Shown here: one piece after another, positions 33,297 through 41,921 of the stretch | Position numbering within the stretch: position 1 is the stretch's first letter | How the letters are laid out: each line of letters begins with the position of its first letter | Assembly: GCF_022712275.1 (NCBI RefSeq) | Contig: NZ_JALAGU010000051.1 | Location: forward strand, 1 to 64,000 | Direction of reading: 5' to 3' | From: Corynebacterium sp. | Lineage (GTDB): Bacteria > Actinomycetota > Actinomycetes > Mycobacteriales > Mycobacteriaceae | Length of the DNA stretch: 64,000 bases | The notes under the pieces: model-generated | Told to the model about the DNA's origin: nothing | Databases searched by the model: none | Seen by the model: only the letters and a program-made list of their open reading frames with translations | Made by a program: the position numbers and the translations under genes

Positions 33297-34685
33297 ATGA
33301 CCGATACCCTCCAGCAGACCCCACCGCCTGAACCCTCGACCGGCGGGACCACCGACCAGCCCCGGACGAACGGCAACACCCGCGGGCGGGTGATCATCGC
33401 GTCCACCATCGGCACGACCATCGAGTTCTACGATTTCTATGCCTACGCCACGGCCGCCGTCGTCGTCTTCCCCGACCTGTTCTTCCCCAAGAACGAGAAC
33501 TCCACCGTCGGACTGCTCGCCTCCCTGGCGACCTTCGGCCTGGCATTCGTCGCCCGCCCGCTCGGCTCGATCCTCTTCGGACACTTCGGCGACCGCATCG
33601 GACGCAAAGCCACACTCATCGGCGCGCTGCTCACCATGGGTATCGCCACCTTCATCATCGGCTGCCTGCCGACCTACGACCAGATCGGCCTGTGGGCCCC
33701 GGCTCTGCTGGCCCTGCTCCGCTTCTGCCAGGGCATCGGCCTCGGCGGCGAGTGGTCCGGCGCTGCCCTTCTCGCCACCGAGAACGCGGAGAAGGGCAAG
33801 CGCGCCCGCGCCGCCATGTGGCCCCAGCTCGGAGCACCCTTCGGATTCCTGCTGGCCAACGGCCTGTTCCTGCTGCTCGTCACGATCATGAACCACACCG
33901 ACGGCGATATCGAGGGCGACTTCCTCTCCTGGGGCTGGCGCGTGCCCTTCCTCTGCTCCGCAGTGATGGTGGCCATCGGTCTGTGGGTCCGCTTCAAGCT
34001 CGACGAGACCCCGGTCTTCCAGGAGACCCTCGACAAGGGCGAAGACGTCAAGGTCCCGACCAAGGAGGTCTTCCGCATCGCCTGGAAGGAAGTCATCCTC
34101 GGCACCTTCGTCATGGTCTCCACCTACACCCTCTTCTACATCGTGACCACCTGGTTCCTGTCCTTCGGTATCGGCGACAAGGACGAGGGCAAGGGGCTGG
34201 GCATCGAGTACGAGCACTTCCTGGTCATCCAGCTCATCGCCGCCCTGTTCTTCGTGATCGGTATCCCGATCGCCGGCTACCTGGCGGACACCATCGGCCG
34301 GAAGAAGTTCCTGACCATCGCCTCGTGCTTCATCCTGGTCTACTGCTGCGCCTTCCAGCTCTTCCTCGACCCGGACACCGCCACCGAACTCACCGCCGGC
34401 GTCTACCTCTCCCTCGGCATGCTGTTCATGGGACTGGTCTTCGGCCCGATGTCCGCTGTCCTCCCGGAGATGTTCCCCACCAACGTGCGCTACACCGGCT
34501 CCGGTATCGCCTACAACTTCGCGTCCATCCTCGGTGCCGCCATCGCACCGTTCATCGCCGTAGCCTTGGCCACCAGCTACGGCCCCTGGGCCGTGGGCGT
34601 CTACCTCGGCGTGGTCACCCTGATCTCCCTCGTCGCCATCCGTCTCATGCGGGAGACCAAGGACATCGACCTCTACAGCGTCTGA
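33297..34685 (+). CDS. MFS transporter of the metabolite:H+ symporter (MHS) type
   Basis: The predicted protein has 462 residues. Twelve membrane segments are visible from ~30 (VIIASTIGTTIEFYDFYAYA) to ~450. The MFS loop motif GHFGDRIGRKATLIG follows segment 2, and the MHS feature FCQGIGLGGEWSGAALLA is present. Such carriers import organic acids, shikimate or compatible solutes with protons. ATG 33297 is chosen because it lies in the position expected for the family, with GAAGAG upstream; the frame is open to 33225 without a site. It is divergent from the FAD dehydrogenase, sharing two operator-like motifs. A 13-bp tandem repeat overlaps its stop. Confidence 0.87.
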   Translation: MTDTLQQTPPPEPSTGGTTDQPRTNGNTRGRVIIASTIGTTIEFYDFYAYATAAVVVFPDLFFPKNENSTVGLLASLATFGLAFVARPLGSILFGHFGDRIGRKATLIGALLTMGIATFIIGCLPTYDQIGLWAPALLALLRFCQGIGLGGEWSGAALLATENAEKGKRARAAMWPQLGAPFGFLLANGLFLLLVTIMNHTDGDIEGDFLSWGWRVPFLCSAVMVAIGLWVRFKLDETPVFQETLDKGEDVKVPTKEVFRIAWKEVILGTFVMVSTYTLFYIVTTWFLSFGIGDKDEGKGLGIEYEHFLVIQLIAALFFVIGIPIAGYLADTIGRKKFLTIASCFILVYCCAFQLFLDPDTATELTAGVYLSLGMLFMGLVFGPMSAVLPEMFPTNVRYTGSGIAYNFASILGAAIAPFIAVALATSYGPWAVGVYLGVVTLISLVAIRLMRETKDIDLYSV

Positions 34686-34731
34686 TCCTGATGTCTGATC
34701 CTGATGTCTGATCCTGATGTCTGATCCGGAC
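34680..34731. repeat. 13-bp tandem repeat, three full copies and a partial fourth
   Basis: GTCTGATCCTGAT is repeated at 34680, 34693 and 34706, with a shorter fourth start at 34719. The first copy contains the stop codon of the MHS gene. The last copy can fold with TGATGTC and GACATCA around a short loop, which may act as a hairpin. Confidence 0.8.
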
Positions 34732-34767
34732 ATCAGATCCCGTCAGCTGACCCCTCGTCACTTATCG

Positions 34768-34794
34768 GGCCCCGGAAGCCCGGTTTCCGGGGCC
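34768..34794 (+). terminator. G+C-rich hairpin downstream of the MHS transporter
   Basis: GGCCCCGGAA (34768-34777) pairs with TTCCGGGGCC (34785-34794) around a 7-nt loop. No long T tract follows. It lies between the MHS gene and the DedA gene. Confidence 0.5.
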
Positions 34795-34890
34795 GGTGGC
34801 CTACTCTGGGTGACGTTTCATTTCGCCGGGGCGGTCGACCAGCCGCTACCCAGGGCGTCCCCTCCCCTGACAAAGCGAGGCCATCGCTGC

Positions 34891-35565
34891 ATGTTCGACG
34901 TTGACAACCTGCTGAGTTCCTTCGGGCTCGCAGGAATCCTGATCATCATCTTCATGGAGACCGGAATTCTCATCGGGTTCATCTTCCCCGGTGACACACT
35001 TCTGTTCACCGCCGGGATCATGGCAGCGTCAGACAACCCCTTCGCCCCGCTGTGGGCGTTGTGCCTCTGCATCCCGGTGGCCGCCGCCATCGGCGACCAG
35101 GTCGGATACACACTGGGACGCAAATACGGCAGGGCCGCGCTGGAATCCCGCGTCCTCAACTGGATCGGTCCGGACGCCGTGACGAAGACCGAGGGATTCT
35201 TCGACCGCTACGGTCCCCTCACCGTGTTCATCGCCCGGTTCATCGCCGTCGTCCGCACCCTCGCCCCGCTCGTCGCCGGCATCGCGAAGATGCCCCGCGC
35301 GATTTTCACCTTCTGGTCGGTGCTCGGCTGTTTCGCCTGGGGAGCCGGCATCACCGCGCTGGGCTATCTGCTCGGCGGAATCCCCTTCGTCCGCGACTAC
35401 CTGGACCTGATCATCATCGTGGGCGTCGGCGCGGTACTTCTCCCCGTCGCAGTGAAGGTCATCCGGATGCAGCTCCACGCCCGCCGCGAGCGCCGGGAGA
35501 TGTCCGGACGGCTCACCGCCGACGGCGGTGCCGGAGACACCGTCACCGACGCAGAGGATCAGTGA
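34891..35565 (+). CDS. DedA-family membrane protein
   Basis: The predicted protein has 224 residues. The family core is GIMAASDNPFAPLW...AAIGDQVGYTLGRKYG, FIARFIAVVRTLAPLVAGIA, and hydrophobic segments near 15-40, 55-75, 140-160 and 175-195. DedA proteins are membrane flippases or transporters that help move lipid carriers such as undecaprenyl phosphate and aid membrane homeostasis. The frame is open upstream, but the family N-terminus starts at this ATG; GCGAGG lies upstream. It converges with the CFA-type gene, with a 7-bp overlap of coding ends. Confidence 0.85.
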   Translation: MFDVDNLLSSFGLAGILIIIFMETGILIGFIFPGDTLLFTAGIMAASDNPFAPLWALCLCIPVAAAIGDQVGYTLGRKYGRAALESRVLNWIGPDAVTKTEGFFDRYGPLTVFIARFIAVVRTLAPLVAGIAKMPRAIFTFWSVLGCFAWGAGITALGYLLGGIPFVRDYLDLIIIVGVGAVLLPVAVKVIRMQLHARRERREMSGRLTADGGAGDTVTDAEDQ

Positions 35566-36824
35566 CGGCGGAGAATCAGCTGGACACAGTCCAGCGCATC
35601 GGCGTCCACCAAGGCCTCATGCAGCGCCAGCTGGTACTCCCACAGCCGGCGGTACACCGGGTCAAAGCCTGCGGCGGCCGCCTGCCGCTCGCGTGAGGTG
35701 AACACCGCCCGCCACAGGCCCAGAGTCAGGGCCAGGTGCGACCCGGTATGGATCTCACGGAGGAGTTCCAGACCGGCCTTGTTGGCCTGAGCGGTCATCC
35801 GTGCCGTCGTCGGGTACCTCAGGGCCGGCCATACATAGGCACGCATGACATCCAGACTATGCGCCACCACGTCGTCCGCCAGATCAGACCCTTCGGCGTG
35901 GACGACCGACTGGATCACCGCGATGCCGTCGCGCGCCAGCATCCGCTCCACCGCGCCGAAGAACTGCCCGAGACCGTCGTCCCCGAGGGTCTCGGCACGC
36001 TCCACGCTGAACACCGCGTCATAGGTGCCCGACCACTGCCGCGGTGACGGCACCATGCCACGGACCGTCTCGACGCGCACCGCACCACCGACACCGGCGG
36101 CATGGGCGCGCGCCCGGACGACGTCAGCGTGATCGGGATCGGAGGTCAGTACATCGACGCGGGCACCGCGGCGCGCCGCGATGACCGCCAACGCCCCGCC
36201 ACTGCTCGGCAGTTCCAGCACCCGGTCGCCGGGGCCGGTGCGTGCCATGTCGAGCATCCGGTTGATCCGGTGGACCTGCGCATCGTCGAGGTCGGCCCGC
36301 TCCACCAGCGACGGGGCGTCCATCCAGCTCTCCACGACGGGGGTGACCCGGCCGAACTGGGTGACGTCATGCGTCGAGGAGGTCCGCGTTCCCGAGGCGA
36401 ACAGGGCCGAGCCGGTCGCCCGGGTCTCCCCCGTGTACAGCTCCACCAGAGCGTCCGGGAGTTCCCCGGTCCCCACCTCGCCGAAATCCCGACGCCTGCG
36501 CCGCGAGATCAGGGCGCCGAGCCCGCTTTCCAGCGGCTGCGACAGCAGGACGCGCAGAACCTCCGGCAGCGGATCGGCGATCCACTCACCGGCCATGTAA
36601 CCCTCCGCCAGGCCGAGCCAGCCGTCCGCCACGATCCGGTCCAGGACGAGACCGTCCCGGACGACGAACCGCGGACGTGCACCCGGGGTGAGGGCTATGC
36701 CGTTGTCCCGGGTCAGTTGTTCGAGACGTTCCCTCAACCGCACGGCGCGCGAACCGAGAAGCGTAGCCTCCGGGCGCCGGACCAGATCCGGCCACCGCTC
36801 GGGGTCGATGAAACCCTCGGACAC
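35559..36824 (-). CDS. cyclopropane-fatty-acid-synthase-like methyltransferase
   Basis: The predicted protein has 421 residues. An N-terminal domain (PRFVVRDGLVLDRIVADGWL, LAEGYMAGEW) is typical of CFA synthases. It is followed by the SAM-binding domain (DRVLELPSSGGALAVIAARR, where the usual glycine-rich motif is altered to LPSSGG) and WSGTYDAVFSVERAETLGDD. The relaxed SAM motif and the missing classical CFA active-site residues in what I can read make cyclopropanation uncertain. A GTG at 36824 has AAGGAG six nucleotides upstream and fits best; an ATG six bases earlier sits directly on that site. A 13-bp tandem repeat lies just upstream. Confidence 0.75.
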   Translation of the reverse strand: MSEGFIDPERWPDLVRRPEATLLGSRAVRLRERLEQLTRDNGIALTPGARPRFVVRDGLVLDRIVADGWLGLAEGYMAGEWIADPLPEVLRVLLSQPLESGLGALISRRRRRDFGEVGTGELPDALVELYTGETRATGSALFASGTRTSSTHDVTQFGRVTPVVESWMDAPSLVERADLDDAQVHRINRMLDMARTGPGDRVLELPSSGGALAVIAARRGARVDVLTSDPDHADVVRARAHAAGVGGAVRVETVRGMVPSPRQWSGTYDAVFSVERAETLGDDGLGQFFGAVERMLARDGIAVIQSVVHAEGSDLADDVVAHSLDVMRAYVWPALRYPTTARMTAQANKAGLELLREIHTGSHLALTLGLWRAVFTSRERQAAAAGFDPVYRRLWEYQLALHEALVDADALDCVQLILRRH

Positions 36825-36836
36825 CGGCATCTCCTT

Positions 36837-36875
36837 CCAGATTCTCTCGCCAGATTCTCTCGCCAGATTCTCCCG
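36837..36875. repeat. 13-bp tandem repeat, three copies
   Basis: CCAGATTCTCTCG occurs at 36837 and 36850, then CCAGATTCTCCCG at 36863. It lies directly upstream of the CFA-type gene start region and may alter the leader of its transcript. Confidence 0.85.
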
Positions 36876-37209
36876 ATGCCGGCGCCCGGACACTGACCGG
36901 GGGCACCGACGGGGTGGCCCTCGCCTGCTGCAGGGGTATTTTCAGTCACCCCTGCCCGGGCCGGACATTCACAAACGGACATCTCGCCCAGGAACGGGCG
37001 CCGGAGGCATACCCACGCTCTGAACAACTGGGAATAAACCACTACACTAGCCGTATAACAACCGACGTCGCCGCCAGGCCGGTCGGGTTGACGGAAGAAA
37101 CCGCCACCGGCCGCCTGCACAAGTCTGCGGCCGATCACAACATGCACGGTTCTTTCCGGCTACCCCACACAGGTGGCCGGCAGGCCCGTAGAGCGAGGAG
37201 ACAGTTTCC
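36876..37209 (+). promoter_or_regulatory. divergent promoter region and ndh leader
   Basis: No gene is seen between the tandem repeat and ndh. -10-like hexamers TACACT (37043-37048) and TATAAC (37054-37059) imply a 5' leader of about 145 nt before ndh, which has GAGGAG ten nucleotides before its ATG. No clear riboswitch fold is recognised in the leader. Confidence 0.4.
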
Positions 37210-38634
37210 ATGGCATCCACCCCGACCCGCCCTGCCGGCGGTCGTCATCACGTCGTCATCGTCGGAGCCGGTTTCGGCGGACTGTTCGCAGCGAAGCGTC
37301 TCGCAGACGCCGATGTCGACGTGACCATCATCGACCGCACCAACCACCACCTCTTCCAGCCTCTGCTGTACCAGGTGGCGACCGGCGTGCTGTCATCCGG
37401 TGAGATCGCTCCGACCATCCGTCAGATCCTGCGCAAGCAGAAGAACACCCGGGTGGTCAAGGCCGAGGTCCGCGACATCGACGTCCCCTCCAAGGTCATC
37501 ACCGCCGACCTGGGTGGCCGCGAGGTCGTCCTGCAGTACGACTCGCTCATCCTCGCCGCCGGTGCGGGACAGTCCTACTTCGGCAACGACCACTTCGCCG
37601 AGTTCGCCCCGGGTATGAAGAGCATCGACGACGCCCTGGAGATCCGCGCCCGGATCACCGGCGCCTTCGAGCGTGCCGAGATCACCGACGACCCGGAGGA
37701 GAAGAAGCGTCTCCTGACCTTCGTCATCGTCGGTGCCGGCCCGACCGGCGTCGAGCTCGCCGGCCAGGTGGCCGAGATGGCCCACCGCACCCTGAACAAC
37801 GAGTTCCGGGACATCGACACCAACAGCGCCCGGATCATCCTCGTCGACGGTTCCCCGCAGGTCCTGCCGCCCTTCGGCAAGAACCTGGGCAAGAAGGCCC
37901 AGAAGCGCCTGGAGAAGCTCGGCGTCGAGGTCATCGCGAACTCCCTGGTCACCAATGTCGACCAGCACGGCGTCACCTGGAAGGACATGAAGACCGAGGA
38001 GGAGACCACCGTCGGCTCCTACTGCAAGATCTGGTCCGCCGGTGTTGCCGCCAGCCCGCTGGGCAAGATGGTCACCGACCAGATCGACGGGGTGGACGCC
38101 GACCGCGCCGGCCGCGTCCCGGTCGGTGGCGACCTCGCCATCGAGGGTCACAAGGACATCTTCGTCATCGGTGACATGATGAGCTACAACCGCCTGCCCG
38201 GCCTGGCCCAGGTCGCCATCCAGGGTGGCGAGCACGTCGCCGACATCATCCGCGGCGAGGTCGAGGGCTCCAACGCCCGTCCGGAATTCAAGTACCACGA
38301 CAAGGGCACCATGGCCATCGTGTCCCGTTTCTACGCTGTCGTGAAGATCGGCGACCGCGAGATCACCGGTGTGCTGGGCTGGTTCATGTGGCTCGCCGTC
38401 CACCTCATGTTCCTCGTGGGCTTCCGCAACCGTTTCGTCTCCGCCTACAGCTGGGGCCTGAACTCCCTGTCCCCGAACCGCTGGCACCTCGTGGCAACCC
38501 GCCAGCAGCTGCACGGCCGCAACACGCTGCACCGTCTGCGTGAGCTCGAGGACGAGAAGGGCGTCCGCTCCGTCATGGTCCGCGACAACCTGAAGGTCGG
38601 CGAGGGCCGGGACACCAAGCCCACCATCGACTAG
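37210..38634 (+). CDS. ndh: type II NADH dehydrogenase (NDH-2)
   Basis: The predicted protein has 474 residues. Two dinucleotide-binding folds are visible: HHVVIVGAGFGGLFAAKRLA for FAD and LLTFVIVGAGPTGVELAGQV for NADH. The quinone-binding side has LFQPLLYQVATGVLSSGEIA, with the conserved Gln in the active-site segment, and GLAQVAIQGGEHVADII near the second FAD contact. A C-terminal amphipathic/hydrophobic stretch (GVLGWFMWLAVHLMFLVGF) attaches it to the membrane. It oxidises NADH and reduces menaquinone without pumping protons and is the only NADH dehydrogenase known in corynebacteria. A strong terminator follows. Confidence 0.93.
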   Translation: MASTPTRPAGGRHHVVIVGAGFGGLFAAKRLADADVDVTIIDRTNHHLFQPLLYQVATGVLSSGEIAPTIRQILRKQKNTRVVKAEVRDIDVPSKVITADLGGREVVLQYDSLILAAGAGQSYFGNDHFAEFAPGMKSIDDALEIRARITGAFERAEITDDPEEKKRLLTFVIVGAGPTGVELAGQVAEMAHRTLNNEFRDIDTNSARIILVDGSPQVLPPFGKNLGKKAQKRLEKLGVEVIANSLVTNVDQHGVTWKDMKTEEETTVGSYCKIWSAGVAASPLGKMVTDQIDGVDADRAGRVPVGGDLAIEGHKDIFVIGDMMSYNRLPGLAQVAIQGGEHVADIIRGEVEGSNARPEFKYHDKGTMAIVSRFYAVVKIGDREITGVLGWFMWLAVHLMFLVGFRNRFVSAYSWGLNSLSPNRWHLVATRQQLHGRNTLHRLRELEDEKGVRSVMVRDNLKVGEGRDTKPTID

Positions 38635-38677
38635 TTCCACCGGTCCACGACGGACCGTGACTACATCCGGTACCCGG

Positions 38678-38721
38678 GACCCGACCGGGTGGCCCACACA
38701 TGTGGGTCACCCGGTCGGGTC
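38678..38721 (+). terminator. strong hairpin terminator after ndh
   Basis: GACCCGACCGGGTG (38678-38691) pairs perfectly with its complement at 38708-38721. The intervening bases also contain the palindrome CCCACA...TGTGGG, so nearly the whole element can pair. ATTT follows the stem. Confidence 0.85.
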
Positions 38722-38762
38722 ATTTCGGCATGTCTGCGGGCTCCGGGTACCCTGGGATCCAC

Positions 38763-38838
38763 AGACACGGGGTGCGTCACCGACGGCGCTGAGAACACAC
38801 CCGTCGAACCTGCTCTAGTTCGGACTAGCGAAGGGAAT
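38763..38838 (+). promoter_or_regulatory. TPP riboswitch (THI element)
   Basis: The conserved parts of the TPP aptamer are present in order: ACGGGGTGC (from 38767), GCTGAGA, ACACCCGTCGAACCTG and a closing GCGAAGGGA. The last element, GAAGGGA, lies seven nucleotides before the thiM ATG and also serves as Shine-Dalgarno, so TPP binding can hide the ribosome site directly. It governs the thiM-thiE-thiD/tenA operon. Confidence 0.92.
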
Positions 38839-38843
38839 GTCAG

Positions 38844-39677
38844 ATGGTTTCTGCATGCGTCGACCGTCTCCGGGACACCGTGCCACTGGTGCAGTGCCTG
38901 ACCAACACGGTCGTCACCCAGTTCACCGCCAATGTCCTCCTCGCCGCCGGGGCGTCTCCCGCGATGGTGGACACCCCGGAGGAGGCCGCCGACTTCGCCC
39001 GCGTCGCCTCCGGCGTCCTCGTCAATCTGGGGACGCCGACCGCCGCCGGATACACCGCCATGCGCGAGGCCGTCCGAGGCGCCGGTGAGGCCGGCACCCC
39101 CTGGGTCCTCGACCCGGTGGCCTGTGGTGGTGCCGCGGCCCGTACCGCCTTCGCAGGCGATATCGTCCGGCACCACCCTGCCGCGGTCCGCGGCAACCCC
39201 TCCGAGATCCGGGCGCTCGCCGGGCGCATCACCGGGGACGCTGAACTGTCCACTGGTGGGCGCGGCGTGGATTCCACCGACGAGGTCGGGTCCGCCGCCG
39301 AGGCCGCGGCCGCGGTGTCTGAAGCGACCGGGGCAGTTGTGGCGGTCTCCGGTCCGTGCGACCTCATCGTCAGCATCCGACCCGACGGCACTGCCCGGAC
39401 CACCTGGCTGAACTCGGGTGATCCGTTGATGCAGCGGGTCGTGGGCACCGGGTGCGCGCTCGGGGCCTTGACTGCGGCCTACCTCGGTGCCGAGGTCTCG
39501 GGTGCCGCCCCTGACCTGCACGCTGCGGTCGTCGCCGCCCACGCCCATGCCGGCGCCGCCGGAACGGTCGCGGCACAGGAGGCGTCCGCCCCGGGCAGTT
39601 TCGCGGTCGCCTGGTTGGACCGGCTGTACTCGCTGTCCGCCACCGACATCGCCGGGACGGTGAGCATCGGTGGGTGA
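38844..39677 (+). CDS. thiM: hydroxyethylthiazole kinase ThiM
   Basis: The predicted protein has 277 residues. Family motifs are VPLVQCLTNTVVTQFTANVL, LLAAGASPAMVDTPEEA, LVNLGTP, VLDPVACGGAAARTAF, ILR-like GNPSEIRALAG, and VVGTGCALGALTAAYL, which supplies the anion hole. It phosphorylates hydroxyethylthiazole for thiamine salvage. It is the first gene behind the TPP riboswitch. The next gene starts eight bases before its stop, so the operon is translationally coupled. Confidence 0.93.
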   Translation: MVSACVDRLRDTVPLVQCLTNTVVTQFTANVLLAAGASPAMVDTPEEAADFARVASGVLVNLGTPTAAGYTAMREAVRGAGEAGTPWVLDPVACGGAAARTAFAGDIVRHHPAAVRGNPSEIRALAGRITGDAELSTGGRGVDSTDEVGSAAEAAAAVSEATGAVVAVSGPCDLIVSIRPDGTARTTWLNSGDPLMQRVVGTGCALGALTAAYLGAEVSGAAPDLHAAVVAAHAHAGAAGTVAAQEASAPGSFAVAWLDRLYSLSATDIAGTVSIGG

Positions 39678-40338
39678 CTGGTCGCTCTACCTGGTCACCG
39701 ATCCGAAGCTCGGCGGAGGGGCGGAACAGGTGCCCGACATCGTCAACGCCGCGGTACGCGGTGGGGTGAGCGTGGTGCAGCTGCGGGACAAGGACGCCTC
39801 CGACGAGGTCTTCGCCCGACGTGCCGCACAGTTGAAGGACACCGTCGCCGACCGGGTACCACTGTTCGTCAACGACCGGGTGGAGACAGCCGTCGGGCTG
39901 GGGCTCCACCTGCACATCGGCCAGGACGACATGCCGTACCGCACCGCGCGCGAACTGCTGCCGTCGGGCTGCATGATCGGACTGTCGGTGGAGACCCCGG
40001 CCCACCTCGATGCAGTCGCCCGTGACATCGCCGACGGGATCCGCCCGCCCGATGTGCTGGGCATCGGGCCGGTGGAACAGACCTCCACCAAACCCGACGC
40101 CGCCGCGCCACTGGGCGTGACCGGTGTCAGGACGCTGGCCGCCCGGGCCCGTGTCCTCGGAATCCCCACCGTGGCCATCGGCCACGTCAGTACCCGCAAC
40201 GGTGCCGCCCTGCTGCGCGCCGGAGTGGACGGTCTGTGCACCGTCTCCGCCGTCATGGCCGCCGTCGACCCCCGGGCCGCCGCGCAGGATCTGCGCGCCC
40301 TCATCGATGACACACTCACCCGTCAGGAGATCAAGTGA
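39670..40338 (+). CDS. thiE: thiamine-phosphate synthase ThiE
   Basis: The predicted protein has 222 residues. It starts at GTG 39670, overlapping thiM by eight bases. The TIM-barrel motifs SLYLVTDPKLGG, GGVSVVQLRDKDASD, VPLFVNDRVETAVGLGLHLH, HIGQDD, VLGIGPVEQTSTKPDA and IGHVSTRNGAALLRAGVDGL are present. It joins HMP-PP and thiazole phosphate to thiamine phosphate. GTGA overlap with the next gene. Confidence 0.92.
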   Translation: MGDWSLYLVTDPKLGGGAEQVPDIVNAAVRGGVSVVQLRDKDASDEVFARRAAQLKDTVADRVPLFVNDRVETAVGLGLHLHIGQDDMPYRTARELLPSGCMIGLSVETPAHLDAVARDIADGIRPPDVLGIGPVEQTSTKPDAAAPLGVTGVRTLAARARVLGIPTVAIGHVSTRNGAALLRAGVDGLCTVSAVMAAVDPRAAAQDLRALIDDTLTRQEIK

Positions 40339-41903
40339 CCATCCCCCGCGTCCTGTCCATCGCCGGTACCGACCCGACCGGCGGCGCCGGAATCCAGGCG
40401 GACATCAAGGCGATCTGTGAGGCCGGTGGCTTCGCCATGACCGTGGTGACCGCGCTGGTCGCCCAGAACACCCACGGCGTCCGGGAGATCCACACCCCGG
40501 ACACCGGATTCCTCACTGCCCAGCTCGACGCCGTCTTCGACGACGTCACCGTGGACGCGGTGAAGATCGGTATGCTCGGCACCGCGGACATCACCAGGAC
40601 AGTCACCGACTACCTGCTCAAGCACCGGGTGCCGGTACTCGTCGTCGATCCGGTGATGGTGGCGACCAGCGGGGACCGGCTGCTCACGCCGGATGCGGAG
40701 GCCGCGCTGACCGACCTGTGCCGGCTGGCCGACGCCATCACCCCGAACCTCGCCGAGCTCGCGGTCCTGGCCGGCACCTCCCGCGCCACCACACTCGACG
40801 AGGCCCTGGAGCAGGGACGTCGACTCGCCGCCGGCCTCGACACCACCGTGATCGTCAAGGGTGGGCACCTGTCCGGGGCGTCCGCAGACAACTCGGTCGT
40901 CACCCCGGACGGTGTTGTCCACACTGTGCCGGTGGCCCGGGTGGCCACGACCAACACCCACGGCACCGGCTGCTCCCTGTCCTCCGCACTGACCACCCGG
41001 CTCGCGGCCGGCGACTCCACCCCGGACGCCCTCACCTGGGCCACCGGATGGCTTACCGAAGCCATCCGGTATGCCGATGACCTGCACGTCGGCTCCGGCA
41101 ACGGACCGGTCGACCACACCCACCGATCCCGCCGACTGACGGCGGCCGCCGACACCACGCCGTGGGAGCTCACCGCCTCGGTGCCTGCGACCCTGGATTC
41201 CCCCGGGCAGCTGGCCGATATCGGCGACACCGGCACCCCCGCCGGGATTCCCTCCGCGCAGATCCCTGCGGCAGGCCCCTGGACCCGCGCCCTGTGGGCG
41301 GCCTCGGTGCCGCTGTACCGGGACATCCTTGACCTGCCCTTCATCACGGACCTCGGCGCCGGCACCCTGGACCGCGGAGATTTCTCCTTCTACCTGGCAC
41401 AGGACGCCGTCTACCTTTCCCTCTACTCCCCTGCCCTGGCCTCCCTGGCAGCGTCCGCCCCCGACCAGGCATCCGCCCTGTTCTGGGTGAAGGGGGCGGC
41501 CGAATGCCTCGAGGAAGAGGCCGAACTGCACCGCACCTGGCTCGGCGGCGCCGACGCCGTGGATCCGTCGCACGTCACCGCGTCCTACACCTCGCACCTC
41601 ATGCGCTGCGTGCAGACCCGTGACCATGTCATCGGCGCGGCAGCGGTCCTGCCCTGTTACTGGCTCTACGCGGAGGTCGGGTTGGCACTCGCGGAGCGGT
41701 CGCCGGCGGACAACCCCTTCGCCGTGTGGGTGGACGCCTACTCCGGCGACGAATTCACCGGGAGCGTCAACCAGGCCATCGGTCTGGTCGAGCAGGCCTT
41801 CGCCGAAGCGACCCCGTCCCAGCGTGCCGAGGCCGCCCGGGCGTACCTCGACGCCTCCCGGTGGGAGGTCGAGTTCTTCGACCAGGCGTCCCGCCGGGCC
41901 TGA
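40335..41903 (+). CDS. thiD: ThiD-TenA fusion: HMP(-P) kinase and aminopyrimidine aminohydrolase
   Basis: The predicted protein has 522 residues. Residues 1-~260 form the ThiD kinase: LSIAGTDPTGGAGIQADIKA, VVTALVAQNTHGVREIH, VVDPVMVATSGDRLL and TTNTHGTGCSLSSALTTRL. Residues ~300-522 form a TenA domain: FITDLGAGTLDRGDFSFYLA, ECLEEEAELHRTW, GAAAVLPCYWLYAEVG with the catalytic-type cysteine, and WVDAYSGDEFTGSVNQ. TenA releases HMP from degraded thiamine, which the kinase half then phosphorylates. The two halves therefore catalyse successive salvage steps. The start is GTG overlapping the thiE stop (GTGA). This ThiD-TenA fusion is also seen in corynebacteria. Confidence 0.92.
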   Translation: MTIPRVLSIAGTDPTGGAGIQADIKAICEAGGFAMTVVTALVAQNTHGVREIHTPDTGFLTAQLDAVFDDVTVDAVKIGMLGTADITRTVTDYLLKHRVPVLVVDPVMVATSGDRLLTPDAEAALTDLCRLADAITPNLAELAVLAGTSRATTLDEALEQGRRLAAGLDTTVIVKGGHLSGASADNSVVTPDGVVHTVPVARVATTNTHGTGCSLSSALTTRLAAGDSTPDALTWATGWLTEAIRYADDLHVGSGNGPVDHTHRSRRLTAAADTTPWELTASVPATLDSPGQLADIGDTGTPAGIPSAQIPAAGPWTRALWAASVPLYRDILDLPFITDLGAGTLDRGDFSFYLAQDAVYLSLYSPALASLAASAPDQASALFWVKGAAECLEEEAELHRTWLGGADAVDPSHVTASYTSHLMRCVQTRDHVIGAAAVLPCYWLYAEVGLALAERSPADNPFAVWVDAYSGDEFTGSVNQAIGLVEQAFAEATPSQRAEAARAYLDASRWEVEFFDQASRRA

Positions 41904-41921
41904 CGGAGACGACCGGGCAGG

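Noticed and set aside
34680..34731. Possible CRISPR-like repeat
   Set aside because: The 13-bp units are contiguous without spacers, so this is a simple tandem repeat.
37393..38697. 434-codon antisense frame opposite ndh
   Set aside because: Low-complexity composition (Asp, Gly, Val, Leu) and no start signals; ndh on the plus strand has all NDH-2 motifs.
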